Shown here piece after piece: positions 1-11,599 of a stretch of DNA of 64,000 nt (position 1 is its first letter; each line of letters begins with the position of its first letter). The notes under the pieces are model-generated. The model was not told the origin of the DNA and did not search any database. It was given only the letters and a program-made list of their open reading frames with translations. Source of the DNA: Siphonodentalium dalli (Eukaryota > Mollusca > Scaphopoda > Gadilida > Siphonodentaliidae). The stretch is taken from assembly GCA_032622095.1 (NCBI GenBank), contig CP136063.1, forward strand, positions 275,523,426 to 275,587,425. The letters run 5' to 3'. The translations under genes were made by a program, and so were the position numbers.

Positions 1-834
1 TAATATGCACCAGCAGGTTATTTAAATACCTGCATTGTAACAAAGTAGGCCCACATGCAATTAATTTGCAACCGTTGACAGACGTATATACGTGGAGCAC
101 ATGGCCTGAGCGATAGATTGACAACAATTGTAATTTGCAAACACATAGTTTTGACACAAATTAATCCTTTTAAATGAGTTTGGATAGTAATAGTTTATTA
201 TGTAGATATTTGATTTAACTAAGAACACTAAATTAAGTACTTCCAATGCACATTCAAACCTCTGTGTTTAATAGTAAGCAAGCACGTGTTCTTGTTTGTA
301 AACATAATAAATATGCAATTTCAAAAAGTAAAAAAGTTGGATTGGGAAACGGAGTCCGACACTAACTACTTTGGTAAAATTGAAAATTCATAGATATGTT
401 TTAGTTTAAATTCAATGACAGTATTATTTGTTCACATTGGCTACTGCATGATCGGTGGTAACCATGTATGGCTATACAATTTGCGGTTACAAAATGACCC
501 GACGGAACAGGTCTAAATTCCAGTCTCCTTAAAACGAACAAGTGGCTCATCATAAACTTCGTTGCTCAGCGCAATTTCCAAAAGCACCCAATCTGATTAG
601 AATATGTGGATAGGGTACACCATGTATAATTTATAAATAAAATGCCTCGTTGGAACAGTTGAGACTATAAATATATTTTTTGCAAAACGAGTCTAATTTT
701 CACCGGTAAAATTACCGTAAATCCTAAGCTAGTTTTGTCAAATCTGGAAGGCGACTTCGTTTTCGCCTTGCAGACATCCGAGGGCGACTTGGCCGGCCTT
801 TACAAAATTTCGCCCGAGTCGCCTCTTAGCGTGG
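1..834. other. Unassigned AT-rich DNA
   Basis: No repeat or gene recognised apart from the weak exon at 513-592. Around 745-820 there is a small inverted repeat based on GGCGACT. Antisense TTTATT near 194 could be a minus-strand polyadenylation signal. Confidence 0.4.
513..592 (-). CDS. Possible last coding exon
   Basis: After a TTCTAATCAG acceptor there is an open run of 25 codons beginning WVLLEIALSNEVYDEP and closed by TAG. The acceptor phase (needs one base) is the same as in exons 2 to 8 but does not fit the phase-0 end of exon 11. The text does not resemble UBF. It may belong to this gene through an unseen exon, or be chance. Confidence 0.2.
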
Positions 835-841
835 GGCCTGT

Positions 842-905
842 GCTAGCTCACACAGCGGGGTAGCGTAACTAAATTCACCCTCTGGGGACCTTATTCTACA
901 AATGT
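842..905. repeat. Half copy of the GAGGTCCCCAGAGGG foldback (PAL-C)
   Basis: The right half of a hairpin seen complete at 10263-10516, with scattered substitutions. Its partner arm is missing. Confidence 0.6.
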
Positions 906-976
906 TCAGCACCATGTTCTGAAGCCTGATTTCATGTGAAATAACATAAATATTATAAAACTCTGTAAAACAACTA

Positions 977-1187
977 CAGTAATGCCCTAAATAATCGACT
1001 CCTTAACCACAGCAGAATTATGGGTAATTTTTCAGGATTTAGTCGGAAATATGGCTTGTTGCCATTCATCGGAAAGCGCTGTGAGAGCTTTCCGATGAAT
1101 GGCAACAAGCCATATTTCCGACTAAATCGTGAAAAATTACCCATAATTCTGCTATGGTTAAGGAGTCGTTTATTTGGGGCATTACTG
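977..1187. mobile_element. CAGTAATG foldback MITE (PAL-B), near-perfect
   Basis: A 211-bp near-perfect palindrome beginning and ending CAGTAATG/CATTACTG and flanked by TA on each side. Both arms read through AACCACAGCAGAATTATGGG and the GGCTTGTTGCCATTCATCGG segment. TA flanks and a CAGT start are the mark of Tc1/mariner-type elements, and there is no coding capacity. Confidence 0.75.
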
Positions 1188-1682
1188 TATCAAAAACAAG
1201 TACAAGTAAAAATAGATCAACTTTGTTCTTATTATCTTTATTGATAACTCTCCAATAAAGAGATTTCACATGTCAAAACCCTTGTTCTGTAAACATTACT
1301 GTTTTAGTGGAAGTACCGATACAAGTCCAATTAATCCACTTGATGGTAAACATACTATTATGTTATAAAATTGAAACATATTCTGAAAATCAAATTCAGA
1401 CTACTACAATAATTGAACTTATACACTATTAGCGATGTATGTTGACAAACCACTTTAACAGTTTTGTTTACATAACAATGGTTTTAACACAATAAATTTC
1501 GTTATAGGAGAACTCCCAATAATGAATATAAGAACAAACTTGATCAATTTTTCCATGTTATTCTTAGTGTTGATGTTTGTAATGACTTTATATTTTTTGG
1601 TATTTTGCACAGAGTGAGTGCCTTGGGTCCCTTTTACACCCTAATCCCTTCAATAACTATAAATTTCTTGTTATTTACCTTC

Positions 1683-1905
1683 TTAACCATTTCATGGCGG
1701 GAGCTGAACTGGTGCAGCATTTAAGATCCTGTGCCAGTGCATTGTCTTATATATGTGAGTCTCCCATTGGGCGCTTTGCATATATAAGAGAATACACTGG
1801 CTTACAAGGCCAAGGTAAATGTTGTTAGGCCAATATATTCTCTTATATATGCGAGACTCCCTATGGGAGACTCGCATATATAAGGAAAGCTCCAGTCATG
1901 GATGG
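1683..1905. mobile_element. TTAA-flanked element with degenerate hairpin modules (PAL-A)
   Basis: Starts at TTAACCATTTCATGGCGGGAG. It contains two divergent 'CTCTTATATATG' hairpins facing each other across a short spacer. The right end is degraded. A left-end relative lies at 16814 and an inverted relative near 48890. Confidence 0.5.
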
Positions 1906-1977
1906 GATAATTGTTTATGGCTCTAAATACCATGAGTGAAAATTATAATGGGATTGACAGATGTGCATTACACTCAC

Positions 1978-2044
1978 TTTCGTAATAAGTGGAGGTTCTT
2001 TCTCTTTCCTCTTAGGCTTAGGAAACTTGTCGCCCCACGCTTCT
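1978..2044 (-). CDS. UBF-like gene, exon 11 (basic linker)
   Basis: A 67-nt exon with acceptor TTTATTTCAG and donor GTGAGT. It encodes EAWGDKFPKPKRKEKEPPLI then TK, preceded by one base that completes a split codon. The lysine- and proline-rich text fits a linker between HMG boxes. The incoming phase does not fit exon 10 directly, so an exon lies between them or this exon is alternative. A satellite array of dispersed repeats begins about 20 nt upstream of its acceptor. Confidence 0.5.
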
Positions 2045-2063
2045 CTGAAATAAAGAAAGTATA

Positions 2064-3620
2064 TCAAATGAAAATGTCAATGACACTGTAGCTCAACTTT
2101 GTAAAGAAGGTAATTTTTTTGTGATTGGCAATGAATAGAGAGATTAAAAAGGAGTGTAAAAAATGAGCCGTAAAGGATTTAGTCATACACAGAGTAAAAT
2201 CCAAGATGGCAGCTGGCGGCCATATTTTTTGTCTAAATGACCCCAAAATGACTCTTTCCCATCCACATTCCAATTTCAACAGCCATGAAAAATTTCATGA
2301 TGATCAGACTAAAGATACGACCTGTAACCCGTGCTAAAGGATTTAGTCATACAAAGAGTAAAATCGAAGATGGCTGCTGGTGGCCATGTTTCATGATGAT
2401 CAGACGAACAGTACGACCTGTAGCCCGTGCTAATGGATTGAATTTTGAAATCAAAGATGGCCGCTGGCAGCGATGTTTTTCGGCCGAATGACCCCAAAAT
2501 GACTCGTTCCCATCTACATGTCATTGTTAACATACATGACAAATTTTATGATGATCAGACAAAAGGTACGACCTGTAGCCCGTGCTAAAGAATTTAGTCA
2601 TACAAAGAGTAAAATCCAAGATGGCTGCCATGTTTTTTGGCCGAATGACCCCAAAATGACTCGTTCCCATCTACATGTCATTGTTAACATCCATTTTATG
2701 ATGATCAGACTAAAAGTACGACCTGTAGCCCATGCTAAATGATTTAGTCATACAAAGAGTAAAATCCAAGATGGCTGCTGGCGGCCATGTTTTTAGGCCG
2801 AATGACCTCAAAATGACTCGTTCCCATTTACATGTCATTGTTAACATCCATGACAAATTTTATGATGATCAGACTAAAGGTACGACCTGTAGCCCGTGCT
2901 AAAGGATTTAGTCATACAAAGAGTAAAATACAAGATGGCTGCGGGCGGCCATGTTTTTTGGCCGAATGACCCCAAAATTAAATCGTTCCCATCTACATGT
3001 CAATAACATCCAAGACAAATTTCATGATGATCAGACGAACAGTACGACCTGTAGCCCGTGCTAATGTATTGAATTTTGAAATCAAAGATGGCCACTGGCA
3101 GCGATGTTTTTCGGCCAAATGACCCCAAAATGACTCGTTCCCATCTACATGTCATTGTAAACATCCATGACAAATTTTATGATGATCAGACTAAAGTTAC
3201 GACTTGTAGCCCGTGCTAAAGAATTTAGTCATACAAAGAGTAAAATCCAAGATGGCTGCTGGCGGCCATGTGTTTTGGCCGAATGACCCCAAAATTACTC
3301 GTTCCCATCTACATGTCAATATTAACATCCATGACAAATTTCATGATGATCAGACAAACAGTACGACCTGTGGCCCGTGCTAATGGATTAAATTTTGAAA
3401 TCAAAGATGGCCGCTGGCGGCCATGTTTTTTGTCCGAATGACCCCAAAATGACTCGTTCCCATCTACATTCCAATTTCAACAGCCATGACAAATTTCATA
3501 ATGATCCGACCAAAGGTACGACCTGTAGCCAGTGCTAAAGGAAATTGTTGACAAGTCACGCACACACATGACGGATACCAAGCCATGGCAATAGCTCAAA
3601 CTTTACAAAGTAAAGTTGAG
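2064..3620. repeat. Satellite-like array, about 160-bp unit
   Basis: About nine units spaced 150-164 bp, apart from one short 96-bp step near the start. Each holds GATGATCAGACTAAAGGTAC, GACCTGTAGCCCGTGCTAAA, ATTTAGTCATACAAAGAGTA and CCAAGATGGC. The array starts with TCAATGACACTGTAGCTCAA and ends near CCATGGCAATAGCTC, the two ends of a dispersed element. Related but more degenerate runs are at 20645-21060, 22480-23260 and 26590-27410. Confidence 0.8.
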
Positions 3621-3958
3621 CTACAATTGCACAGCTGGAGCGTTACTTAATATACCTGTTGCTTGCTCATAATAATTGACATTTACAAAAACTTATATTT
3701 GAAGTGTACAGAACGAAATCAAAATAAACGATAACACAAAATCATTATCCGAAGACTCCAGATATGAAAAAATAGCATATTCTAAATTCAACAAGAGGTA
3801 CGCTGTCGCGTGGCATTTGCCCCCGACCGTAGCAATTTGGATTAAGCATGGACGAAACTGCGGATATCCGATAGGTCTATATGACCACTCCAAAAGAAGT
3901 TCATACAGAAATGTTGACTAAAAACCACAAAACAAGCGATCCGGAAATCCAAAAACAA
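3621..3958. other. Unassigned intron DNA
   Basis: No repeat family or splice-bounded frame recognised here. An open minus frame (3693-3893) has no gene-like features. Confidence 0.4.
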
Positions 3959-4880
3959 GCGAAAATTGAAATTTTCTAAGTTGAATAAAGGGCCATAACT
4001 CTGGCAAATATCATCAGATCATACCCAAATTTGCACTTGACATGTATTTTCATATAACTGATCCACAAAAATACGGGATTTGCAATCGTACCACCAAAGC
4101 TCACGCTATCATCTGGAAACCCCAAAAAAACAAGAGAAAAATTGAATTTTCTAAGTAAAAAAAGGCCATAACTCTGGTGAATATGGGTGGATGAAACCTG
4201 CGCTATGCATGTAGCTGTTCCCCCAGGCTGCCTATCACCATACCAAATATCAGCTAAATCTGCCCAGCGGTTGCTGAACAATAATGCAAAATGTTTGTAC
4301 GGACGGACAAAATTCAAATTTTCTAAGTTGAAAAAGGGCCATTACTCTGGCAAAAATCATCAGATCATACTCAAATTCGCACTTGACATGTATTTTCATA
4401 TAACTGATCCACATAACTACGGTATTTGCAATCGTACCACCAAAGCTCACGCTATCATCTGGAAACCAAAAAAACAAGAGAAAAATTGAATTTTCTAAGT
4501 AACAAAAGGGCCATAACTCTGGTGAAAATGGGTGGACGAAACCCGCGCTATGAATGTAGCTGTTCCCCCATGCTGCTCTATCATCATACCAAATATCAGC
4601 TAAATCTGCCCAGCGGTTGCTGAACAATAATACATAATGTTTGTACGGACGGACAAAATTGAATTTTCTAAGTAAAAAAATGGCCATAACTCTGGTGAAA
4701 ATGGGTGGACGAAACCCGCGCTATGCAAGTAGCTGTTCCCCCATGCTGCTCTATCACCATACCAAATATCAACTAAATCTGCCCAGCGGTTGCTGAACAA
4801 TAATGCAAAATGTTTGTACGGACGGACGGACGGAGACGTCGACTATATACCCGCCGACTTCAAGTCGGGGGCATAATAAG
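3959..4880. repeat. Higher-order tandem array with ACGGACGGAC tail
   Basis: Two alternating modules of about 170 bp, both containing 'GGCCATAACTCTGG', form a unit of about 350 bp, and the second module is then repeated. The array ends in ACGGACGGACGGACGGA, then a hairpin around CGACTTCAAGTCGG and GGGGGCATAATAA. The same layout of array, GGAC tail, small hairpin and CATAATAA is found at about 31200-31675. Confidence 0.75.
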
Positions 4881-5514
4881 GGAGAAATTTGGCAGCTTTT
4901 CAGTCGAAAACCAACTGCACATTCTAAGTCCAATAAAAGGTCGGCCAACCACAGTGTCCCCCGACAACGTGGCAAGTCGATGCCGCTTTGTTAAAGAAAT
5001 TTAAAAAAATGTTGAAATGTTCTAAGTCGAAAGGGTTAATAATTCCGTAAAAAAAAAAAAAAAATCCGTCATCTATATACATGTTGCACATCTCCAATAT
5101 GTGGGTAACAATACTCTGAAGTTTCAAATATCTACGATCAAAACTGTAGGAGGAGTTGATTACACCATAGTCCCCCAAAAATGAATTTTTCGGGGGACAA
5201 CAAGGGCTAAAACTTTGGTAAAATTTGTTGAACCGATATCATTCAAACTTGACCTGCCATATGTTAAACTTGAAATGGCCATTTGTTGAACTTCATAATC
5301 TGAACATTTTATTTACTTATCAGTGAGGCTGCAGTAAATGTTTATGTGTACATGTGATGGACAAGCTAACTCATTCAGTCTCTTATCTATACAGGGTTTC
5401 TGCTGGCCCAAAATTCCCAGTCGCCAAAATGTTTGCCAATTGCATTATTTTTTTAGCCACTTAGTAATTTCTTTTGCCACTTTATTCCCAACCATACTTC
5501 CTGCAGCAAATTTT
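4881..5514. other. Intron DNA with poly-A tract
   Basis: Contains a run of about 16 A near 5049 and remnants of the 'CTAAGTCGAAA' array. Near 5394 there is a CAGGGTTTCTGCTGG sequence resembling the left terminus of the element at 18848. Confidence 0.4.
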
Positions 5515-5600
5515 GCAGGCTCTGTTAATTGGGTACTACTCTGTTAATTGGGTACCAGGCTCTGTTAATTGGGTACTACTCTGTTAATTGGGTACTAGGC
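5515..5600. repeat. Short tandem repeat CTCTGTTAATTGGGTAC
   Basis: Four copies of a roughly 20-bp unit, alternating between two variants. Confidence 0.85.
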
Positions 5601-6000
5601 CTACCTTAAATCATGCGTCCTCTGCTCATGCAAAATGATTTCCTCATCCCGTTGGTCTCTTAGTGATTTCTAGAGCAGGAAGAAATACAAAGTTAACACA
5701 AGCTAATAGATTCTGTGAGCTGAAAACTGTATTTATTAGAACTATCTTCAAGCCCTAGATGTATGCTTTGACTTAAATTCATGACATTTCAAAGTAGATT
5801 AAATTCTCAAAATCTGTCAAAAAAATGTTTTTTTAAATTTGGTATGTTTGCTAAATGTGACATAAAATTTAGAAATTAGATGTACTCTTTAGAAAAATTT
5901 AGAAATTAGATGTACTCTTCCTATAATACAGAACTCTCGAGTTGCGATCCATGTTATATTAACTTATCGCTGGTTTCTACCTTTTCATCAGTATCTCGAC
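5601..6000. other. Unassigned intron DNA
   Basis: AT-rich, with one short direct repeat (TTAGAAATTAGATGTACTCT, near 5870-5920). I see no exon of the right phase here for the gap between exons 10 and 11. Confidence 0.4.
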
Positions 6001-6034
6001 AACAGGCCTGAGAAGATGGTGCCGGATATTTGCA

Positions 6035-6425
6035 GAATAGGTCGCCTCGCATATATATATGAGAATGCATGGCCCATCAATTTGTTATAATTTTTTCTTA
6101 CATTCTTTAACAATTTTTATCATTTGTTTTTCATAGTTTCTTACATTCTATAACATTTTTTCTTATATTCTTTAACAATTTTATCATTGTTCTTACATTC
6201 TTTTTCAATTTTTATCATTTTTTCTTTCATTCTTTAACAATGTTTATCATTTTTATCATTATTTCTTACATTCTTTAAAAAAAAAATAAAAAATTTTAAT
6301 TTGTTATTCTATTTTTTAACAATTATAAAAAATAATATCAAATTTGTTAGGCCAATGCATTCTCTTATATATGCGAGGCGACCTATGGTCGACTCGCATA
6401 TATAAGAGAATGCATTGGCACATGG
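6035..6425. mobile_element. PAL-A hairpin pair with AT-rich spacer
   Basis: The left hairpin is reduced to one arm. The right one (about 6352-6418) is complete: arms of about 27 bp reading CCAATGCATTCTCTTATATA around a GTCGAC/TATGG centre. The spacer is T-rich with repeated 'TTTCTTACATTCTTTAACAA'. Confidence 0.65.
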
Positions 6426-6652
6426 CTTTCTAAAACATGACATGAAGAATCCTTAACATTTCACTGCTTTTATGTACCAACAACTTTTTCACAAGATACA
6501 TCTTAGGCCATTAAAGATGAATGCATGTGTTCCCATGCAATTACATATGCAAAACTGGATGACGGAGGGAGGCTTTTTTCCTCCTTCTTTTCAAGAATTC
6601 TAGAAATTAACGGATGTAGGGTGATTTTATGGTAAAAAAAATTCTACAATTT

Positions 6653-6790
6653 TCCGAGAAATGTATAACATCTATTCTCCAATGCTTCCGAGAAATGTAT
6701 AACATCTATTCTCCAATGCTTCCGAGAAATGTATAACATCTATTCTCCAATGCTTCTGAGAAATGTATAACATTTATTCTCCAATGCTTT
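6653..6790. repeat. 34-bp tandem repeat, four copies
   Basis: Unit starts CCGAGAAATGTATAACATCT and ends in CCAATGCTT. Copies differ by one or two bases. Confidence 0.9.
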
Positions 6791-6816
6791 TCAATCATCT
6801 TCAACAGAAATCTATC

Positions 6817-6945
6817 AAGCCTTGAAATAGCGTGTCTGTCATTTGCAGAATGAGGTCCCCAGAGGGTGAATTTAGTGATGCTACCCCGCATAGTGGGCTA
6901 GCATCACCAAATTCACCCTCTGGGGACCTCATTCTGCTTACACCT
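6817..6945. mobile_element. PAL-C foldback, left half
   Basis: Begins CAAGCCTTGAAATAG and runs through one complete inner hairpin to the loop CTTACACCTCAGC. The second hairpin is absent, and the 20-bp minisatellite starts at exactly this loop. Confidence 0.7.
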
Positions 6946-8055
6946 CAGCCTGAGTGATGAGGGAGGTGCCTGAGTGATGAGGGAGGTGCCTGAGAACACA
7001 GTATTTATATTTATTTATGAGGGCCTCTTTGGATGATGAGGGAGATGCCTGAGAACACAGTATTTTTATTTAATTAAGAGGCCCTTTTTTTGGTGATGAG
7101 GGAGGTGCCTGAGTGATGAGGGAGATGCCTGAGAACACAGTATTTTTATTTAATTAAGAGGCCCTTTTTTTGTGATGAGAGAGGTGCCTGAGTGATGAGG
7201 GAGGGGCGTGAGTGATGAGGGAGGTGCCTGAGAACACAGTATTTTTATTTATTTATGAGGCCCTCTTTTTGGTGATGAGGGAGATGCCTGAGTGATGAGG
7301 GAGGGGCCTGAGTGATTAGGGAGATGCCTGAGTGATGAGGGAGAGGCCTGAGTGATGAGGGAGATGCCTGAGAACATAGTATTTTTATTTATTTAAGAGG
7401 CCCTCTTTTTGGTGATGAGGGAGGGGCCCGAGTGATGGGGGAGGTGCCTGAGTGATGGGGGAGGTGCCTGATTGACGAGGGAGGTGCCTGAGTGATGAGG
7501 GATGTGCCTGAGTGATGAGGGAGGTGCCTGAGTGATGAGGGAGGTGCCTGAGTGACGAGGGAGGTGCCTGAGTGAGGTGCCTGAGTGATGAGGGAGGTGC
7601 CTGAGTGATGAGGGAGGGGCCTGAGTGATGGGGGAGGTGCCTGAGTGATGGGGGAGGTGCCTGATTGACGAGGGAGGTGCCTGAGTGATGAGGGATGTGC
7701 CTGAGTGATGAGGGAGGTGCCTGAGTGATGAGGGAGGTGCCTGAGTGACGAGGGAGGTGCCTGAGTGATGAGGGAGGTGCCTGAGTGATGAGGGAGGTGC
7801 CTGAGTGATGGGGGAGGTGCCTGAGTGATGAGGGAGCTGCCTGAGTGATGAGGGAGGCGCCTGAGTGATGGGGGAGGTGCCTGAGTTATGAGGGAGGCGC
7901 CTGAGTGATGAGGGAGGTGCCTGAGTGATGGGGGAGATGCCTGAGTGATGAGGGAGATGCCTGAGTGATGAGGGAGGTGCCTGAGTGATGAGGGAGGTGC
8001 CTGAGTGATGAGGGAGGGGCCTGAGTGATGAGGGTGGTGTCTGAGAACACAGTAT
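6945..8055. repeat. 20-bp minisatellite, about 1.1 kb
   Basis: Unit TGATGAGGGAGGTGCCTGAG, around 45 to 50 copies, strongly G/T-rich on this strand. In the left third it is interrupted by 'GAACACAGTATTTTTATTTA' blocks, giving a higher-order pattern. The right two-thirds is nearly pure. Confidence 0.95.
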
Positions 8056-8099
8056 TTTTATTTATTTGGCCTTATTAGTTCAGACATATTTACTTGTCT

Positions 8100-8157
8100 A
8101 ATTTGATAACACAAAGTAATTGACACAAAAATCGGACCTGGCACTGGAAGGGTTAAG
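8100..8157. mobile_element. Right end of a TTAA (piggyBac-like) MITE
   Basis: AATCGGACCTGGCACTGGAA then GGGTTAA matches the right terminus of the element at 12472-12915. The rest is missing. Confidence 0.5.
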
Positions 8158-8252
8158 AAATGGGTGTACCAGTATAAAACTCAACACAGTTTAGGGGAAT
8201 AAAAACTATTTTCATTATATTGGGCATTATTGTATATTTAGGTAAAACAAAC

Positions 8253-8393
8253 CAGTTTCTCCTCTGTTAAGACCTTGAATCTCTCTTTGATAGCATTACT
8301 TATCGCAGAAAGATTATGTTCACCAATCTCCTTGGCAACTTCATGGAACACTTCTTTTGTGAACAAAGCATAGGATGATGGTGGCTTCTTAGG
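8253..8393 (-). CDS. UBF-like gene, exon 10 (HMG box 1, helices 1 and 2)
   Basis: A 141-nt exon (47 codons, phase 0) with acceptor CTTTCAG and a less usual donor, GTTTGT. It encodes PKKPPSSYALFTKEVFHEVA, then a second helix ending ERFKVLTEEKL. The PKKPxxxYxxF start and the F..L..EEK end of helix 2 are standard HMG-box positions, and vertebrate UBF box 1 begins PKKPLTPYFRFF. The usual Trp of many HMG boxes is Phe here. The third helix should be on the next exon, which was not found. A 28-bp tandem repeat starts six bases upstream of the exon. Confidence 0.8.
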
Positions 8394-8398
8394 CTGAA

Positions 8399-8556
8399 AG
8401 AGACATAATGGGATAATAATTCATAACGAGACATAATGGGATAATTCATAACGAGACATAATGGGATAATAATTCATAACGAGACATAATGGGATAATAA
8501 TTCATAAAGAGACATAATGGGATAATAATTCATAACGAGACATAATGGGATAATAA
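8399..8556. repeat. 28-bp tandem repeat next to exon 10
   Basis: About six copies of GAGACATAATGGGATAATAA plus TTCATAAC. It begins six bases beyond the exon 10 acceptor, so it forms the end of the intron, including the likely branch-point region. Length change here could affect splicing. Confidence 0.9.
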
Positions 8557-8843
8557 GTAATTGAAGATCCTCTATTTATTTCCCACAAACCAAAAACTGG
8601 CCAAATGGGACAAAGGATAATCCTGCAGTGCAATTTGGCTAAATTAATTCGAAAAAAAATACAAAAGAATACAAGCTAGGAAAGAATTATGCAAAAAATT
8701 TCTAAGTAGAACAAAAATGTCCAAACTCAACTAAAAAAAAGTCAGATGGACCTCATAATCGCAGATGCACAGATTTCCATGGCACTAAATATCTGTGCGA
8801 AGGAATACAAGCTCAGACAAAGTTGATGGACAAGCTGATTCCT

Positions 8844-8934
8844 ACAGTAATGCCCTAAATAATCAACTCCTTAACCACAGCAGAATTATGGGTAACTTTT
8901 CAAGATAATTCTGCTGTGGTTAAGGAGTTGATTG
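8844..8934. mobile_element. Short PAL-B foldback
   Basis: Starts TACAGTAATGCCCTAA, folds back after only about 45 bp and lacks its right terminus. The next element was inserted in it. Confidence 0.6.
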
Positions 8935-9592
8935 CACAGGTCCCCTGGTGCGACAACACTACCATAAGTATATACCTTAATACAAGGTTTATATCTATCA
9001 GACCTATATTGAGCATAGACTCACTTGCAATCTAAATTCATCAATATCCTCTGTACATAAGATAATGTCACATCCCCAGTTCTTTAGACCATATTCACAC
9101 CTTTAATTTGGTGTATCTCTTTCATCGATACGTGTACGATCACCAAAGATATATCTGAATGTGTGCACACTTTCAAATCCAGACAAACCCTTGAACAGAT
9201 TCCCATGAAATATAGCATAGTACTACTGCAGAATTCCACTTGTCACAATGATTCACCATGGATGGTCCTGTCTGTGTGACCTCAGCAGAGTAAATTCTGC
9301 AGTGCTACTGTGCTATATTTGATGGGAATCTGTTCAGGGATTTGTCTGATTTTGAAAGTGTGCACATATTCATATATATCTTGGCGATCTTGCACGTATC
9401 GATGTGGGAGATACACCAAATTAAAGGTGCGAATATGGTCCAAAGAACTTGGTATGCGGCATTATATTATACACAGGGGATATTGATGAATTTTTATCGC
9501 AAGCGAATCTATGCTCAATATAGGTCTGATAGATATAAACCTTGTATTAAGGTATATACTCATGGTAGTGTTGTCACACCAGGGGACCTGTG
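8935..9592. mobile_element. hAT-like foldback element with 8-bp target duplication
   Basis: A 658-bp element whose two halves are inverted copies (arms near 295 bp, loop about 9237-9292). Termini are CACAGGTCCCCTGG and its complement. It is flanked by GTTGATTG at 8927-8934 and again at 9593-9600, an exact 8-bp target-site duplication as made by hAT transposases. The arms have diverged by scattered substitutions and small indels. No transposase is encoded. Confidence 0.85.
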
Positions 9593-9648
9593 GTTGATTG
9601 CTGATTTGAAGGGTCCTGCTCATTTTTTTACTAATCCTTTCTTATTAA

Positions 9649-10038
9649 CCCTTTACCCAACAAACCGGCCAAAACCGGCCAAATAAAGCTTCAACAGCCT
9701 AAAATATCTTCGGTCTGTCTCAATAAAACCATACACATATGGATATCATTGGAACCGGCTCCTTGACCACATTGTGATAGTTAGTTATACCCTGTGCCAA
9801 TGCATTCTCTTATATATGCGAGTCGACCATAGGTCGCCTCGCATATATAAGAGAATGCATTGGCCTAAACAAAATCTTTTTTTAACACTTTTTACAATTT
9901 TTTCTTACATTCTTTAACAATTTTATAATTTTTAATGTGTTAAGCCAATGCATTCTCTTATATATGCGAGGCGACCTATGGTCGACTCGCATATATAAGA
10001 GAATGCATTGGCACAGGGCCCTTCTGTTGGGTAAAGGG
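9649..10038. mobile_element. piggyBac-like MITE carrying two PAL-A hairpins
   Basis: Termini CCCTTTACCCAACA / TGTTGGGTAAAGGG, flanked by TTAA at 9645-9648 and 10039-10042. TTAA targets and a CCC... terminus are typical of piggyBac. Inside are two 68-bp hairpins in opposite orientation, separated by an AT-rich spacer. Confidence 0.85.
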
Positions 10039-10262
10039 TTAACTTATTATAAAAATATTTACCATCAATGACAAGGAATCTATCAGCACTTGTATTATAC
10101 TCATTATCCTGAACACCCCTCTTCACCATAATAGACCATTCCAATGAATACTTGTATTACTGATAGGAGAATCCATTCAGTAAAGAAAAGGTTGAAAATT
10201 AGGCCATTTTCTTAACATAATATCTGAACATTACCTACCAATAAGGAATGTTCTGCACTGTA

Positions 10263-10516
10263 CAAGCCTTGAAATAGGGTGTCTGTCATTTGCAGAATGA
10301 GGTCCCCAGAGGGTAAATTTAGTGATGCTACCCCGCTATGTGGGATAGCATCACCAAATTCACCCTCTGGGGACATCATTCTGCTGAGGTGTAAGCAGAA
10401 TGAGGTCCCCAGAGGGTGAATTTGGTGATGCTAGCCCACTATGCGGGGTAGCATCACTAAATTCACCCTCTGGGGACTTCATTCTGCAAATGACAGACAC
10501 CCTATTTCAAGGCTTG
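10263..10516. mobile_element. PAL-C hAT-like MITE, complete 254-bp double hairpin
   Basis: Termini CAAGCCTTGAAATAGGGTG and complement. The 8-bp duplication GCACTGTA is at 10255-10262 and 10517-10524. The element is a palindrome whose each half is itself a hairpin (arms GAATGAGGTCCCCAGAGGGT, loops around CCCCGCTATGTGGG). Confidence 0.9.
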
Positions 10517-10566
10517 GCACTGTATTATGTTTCAGTCTGTCAGTCGTCAGCTCAGATTTCTCTGCA

Positions 10567-10697
10567 GATGAATCATAGGCCATTCCAATGTATATTAGTA
10601 TAATTGACAGGAGAATCATAGGCCATTCCAATGTATATTAGTATAATTGACAGGAGAATCATAGGCCATTCCAATGTATATTAGTATAATTGACAGG
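10567..10697. repeat. 43-bp tandem repeat, three copies
   Basis: Unit starts AATCATAGGCCATTCCAATG and ends TTGACAGGAG. Copies are essentially identical. Confidence 0.9.
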
Positions 10698-10797
10698 AGA
10701 ATCCATTTAGTAAATTGTTTAAAGTCACGCCTGGAAAATGGCCGGATATTTACAGAATGAGGTGAGTTACATGTGAGATTAGGTTCCAAAAGAAATA

Positions 10798-11187
10798 CAG
10801 TAATGCCCTAATTAATCGACTGCTTAACCACAGCAGAATTATGGGTAACTTTTCAGGATTTAGTCGGAAATATGGCTTGTTGCCATTCATTGGAAAGCTC
10901 TCGGGGAGAGAGTGGGTAACTTGCAAAATTGTTTTTTATTTATTGGAATTTCTCTGACATTCTCTAATTGTATATATTCTATTTTCACTAATATTTATGC
11001 CCAGATATATATATTTCTTTTTTTTAGACATGTATTTCCATAAATTTATGCCGACAGTAATGCTCTAATTAAATATGGCTTGTTGCAATTCATCGGAAAG
11101 CTCTCCCCGCCATATTTCTGACTAAATCCTGAAAAGTTACCCATAATTCTGCTGTGGTTAAGCAGTCGATTAATTAGGGCATTACTG
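10798..11187. mobile_element. PAL-B foldback with a stuffer
   Basis: CAGTAATG arms flanked by TA at both ends. About 130 bp of unrelated AT-rich DNA separates the arms, which makes this one of the longest members here. Confidence 0.7.
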
Positions 11188-11224
11188 TATATATTCAGGA
11201 ATTTGCACTCTAACGGGAAAAAGG

Positions 11225-11588
11225 TGAATTTAGTAATGCTACCCTACCCCATTGTGGTGCTTCAGAAGGTGAATTTAGTAATTCTACCCCATTGTGGTGC
11301 TTCAGAAGGTGAATTTGGTAATTCTACCCCATTGTGGTGCTTCAAAAGGTGAATTTAGTAATGCTACCCCATTGTGGTGCTTCAGAAGGTGAATTTGGTA
11401 ATTCTACCCCATTGTGGTGCTTCAAAAGGTGAATTTAGTAATGCTACCCCATTGTGGTGCTTCAGAAGGTGAATTTAGTAATGCTACCCCATTGTGGTGC
11501 TTCAGAAGGTGAATTTAGTAATGCTACCCCATTGTGGTGCTTCAGAAGGTGAATTTAGTAATGCTACCCCATTGTGGTGCTTCAGCTA
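11225..11588. repeat. 40-bp minisatellite, nine copies
   Basis: Unit starts GTGAATTTAGTAATGCTACC and ends GTGCTTCAGAAG. The first half is almost the arm and loop edge of the PAL-C hairpin, so it probably grew from a PAL-C copy. A PAL-C monomer follows at once at 11600. Confidence 0.9.
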
Positions 11589-11599
11589 TTTTTAACTGG

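Noticed and set aside
4187-4687. Open frames of 100-145 codons on both strands
   Set aside because: They fall inside the 350-bp higher-order array and mirror each other between strands.
7000-8055. Possible CRISPR-like regularity in the 20-bp repeats
   Set aside because: The copies are head to tail without unique spacers, so this is a minisatellite.
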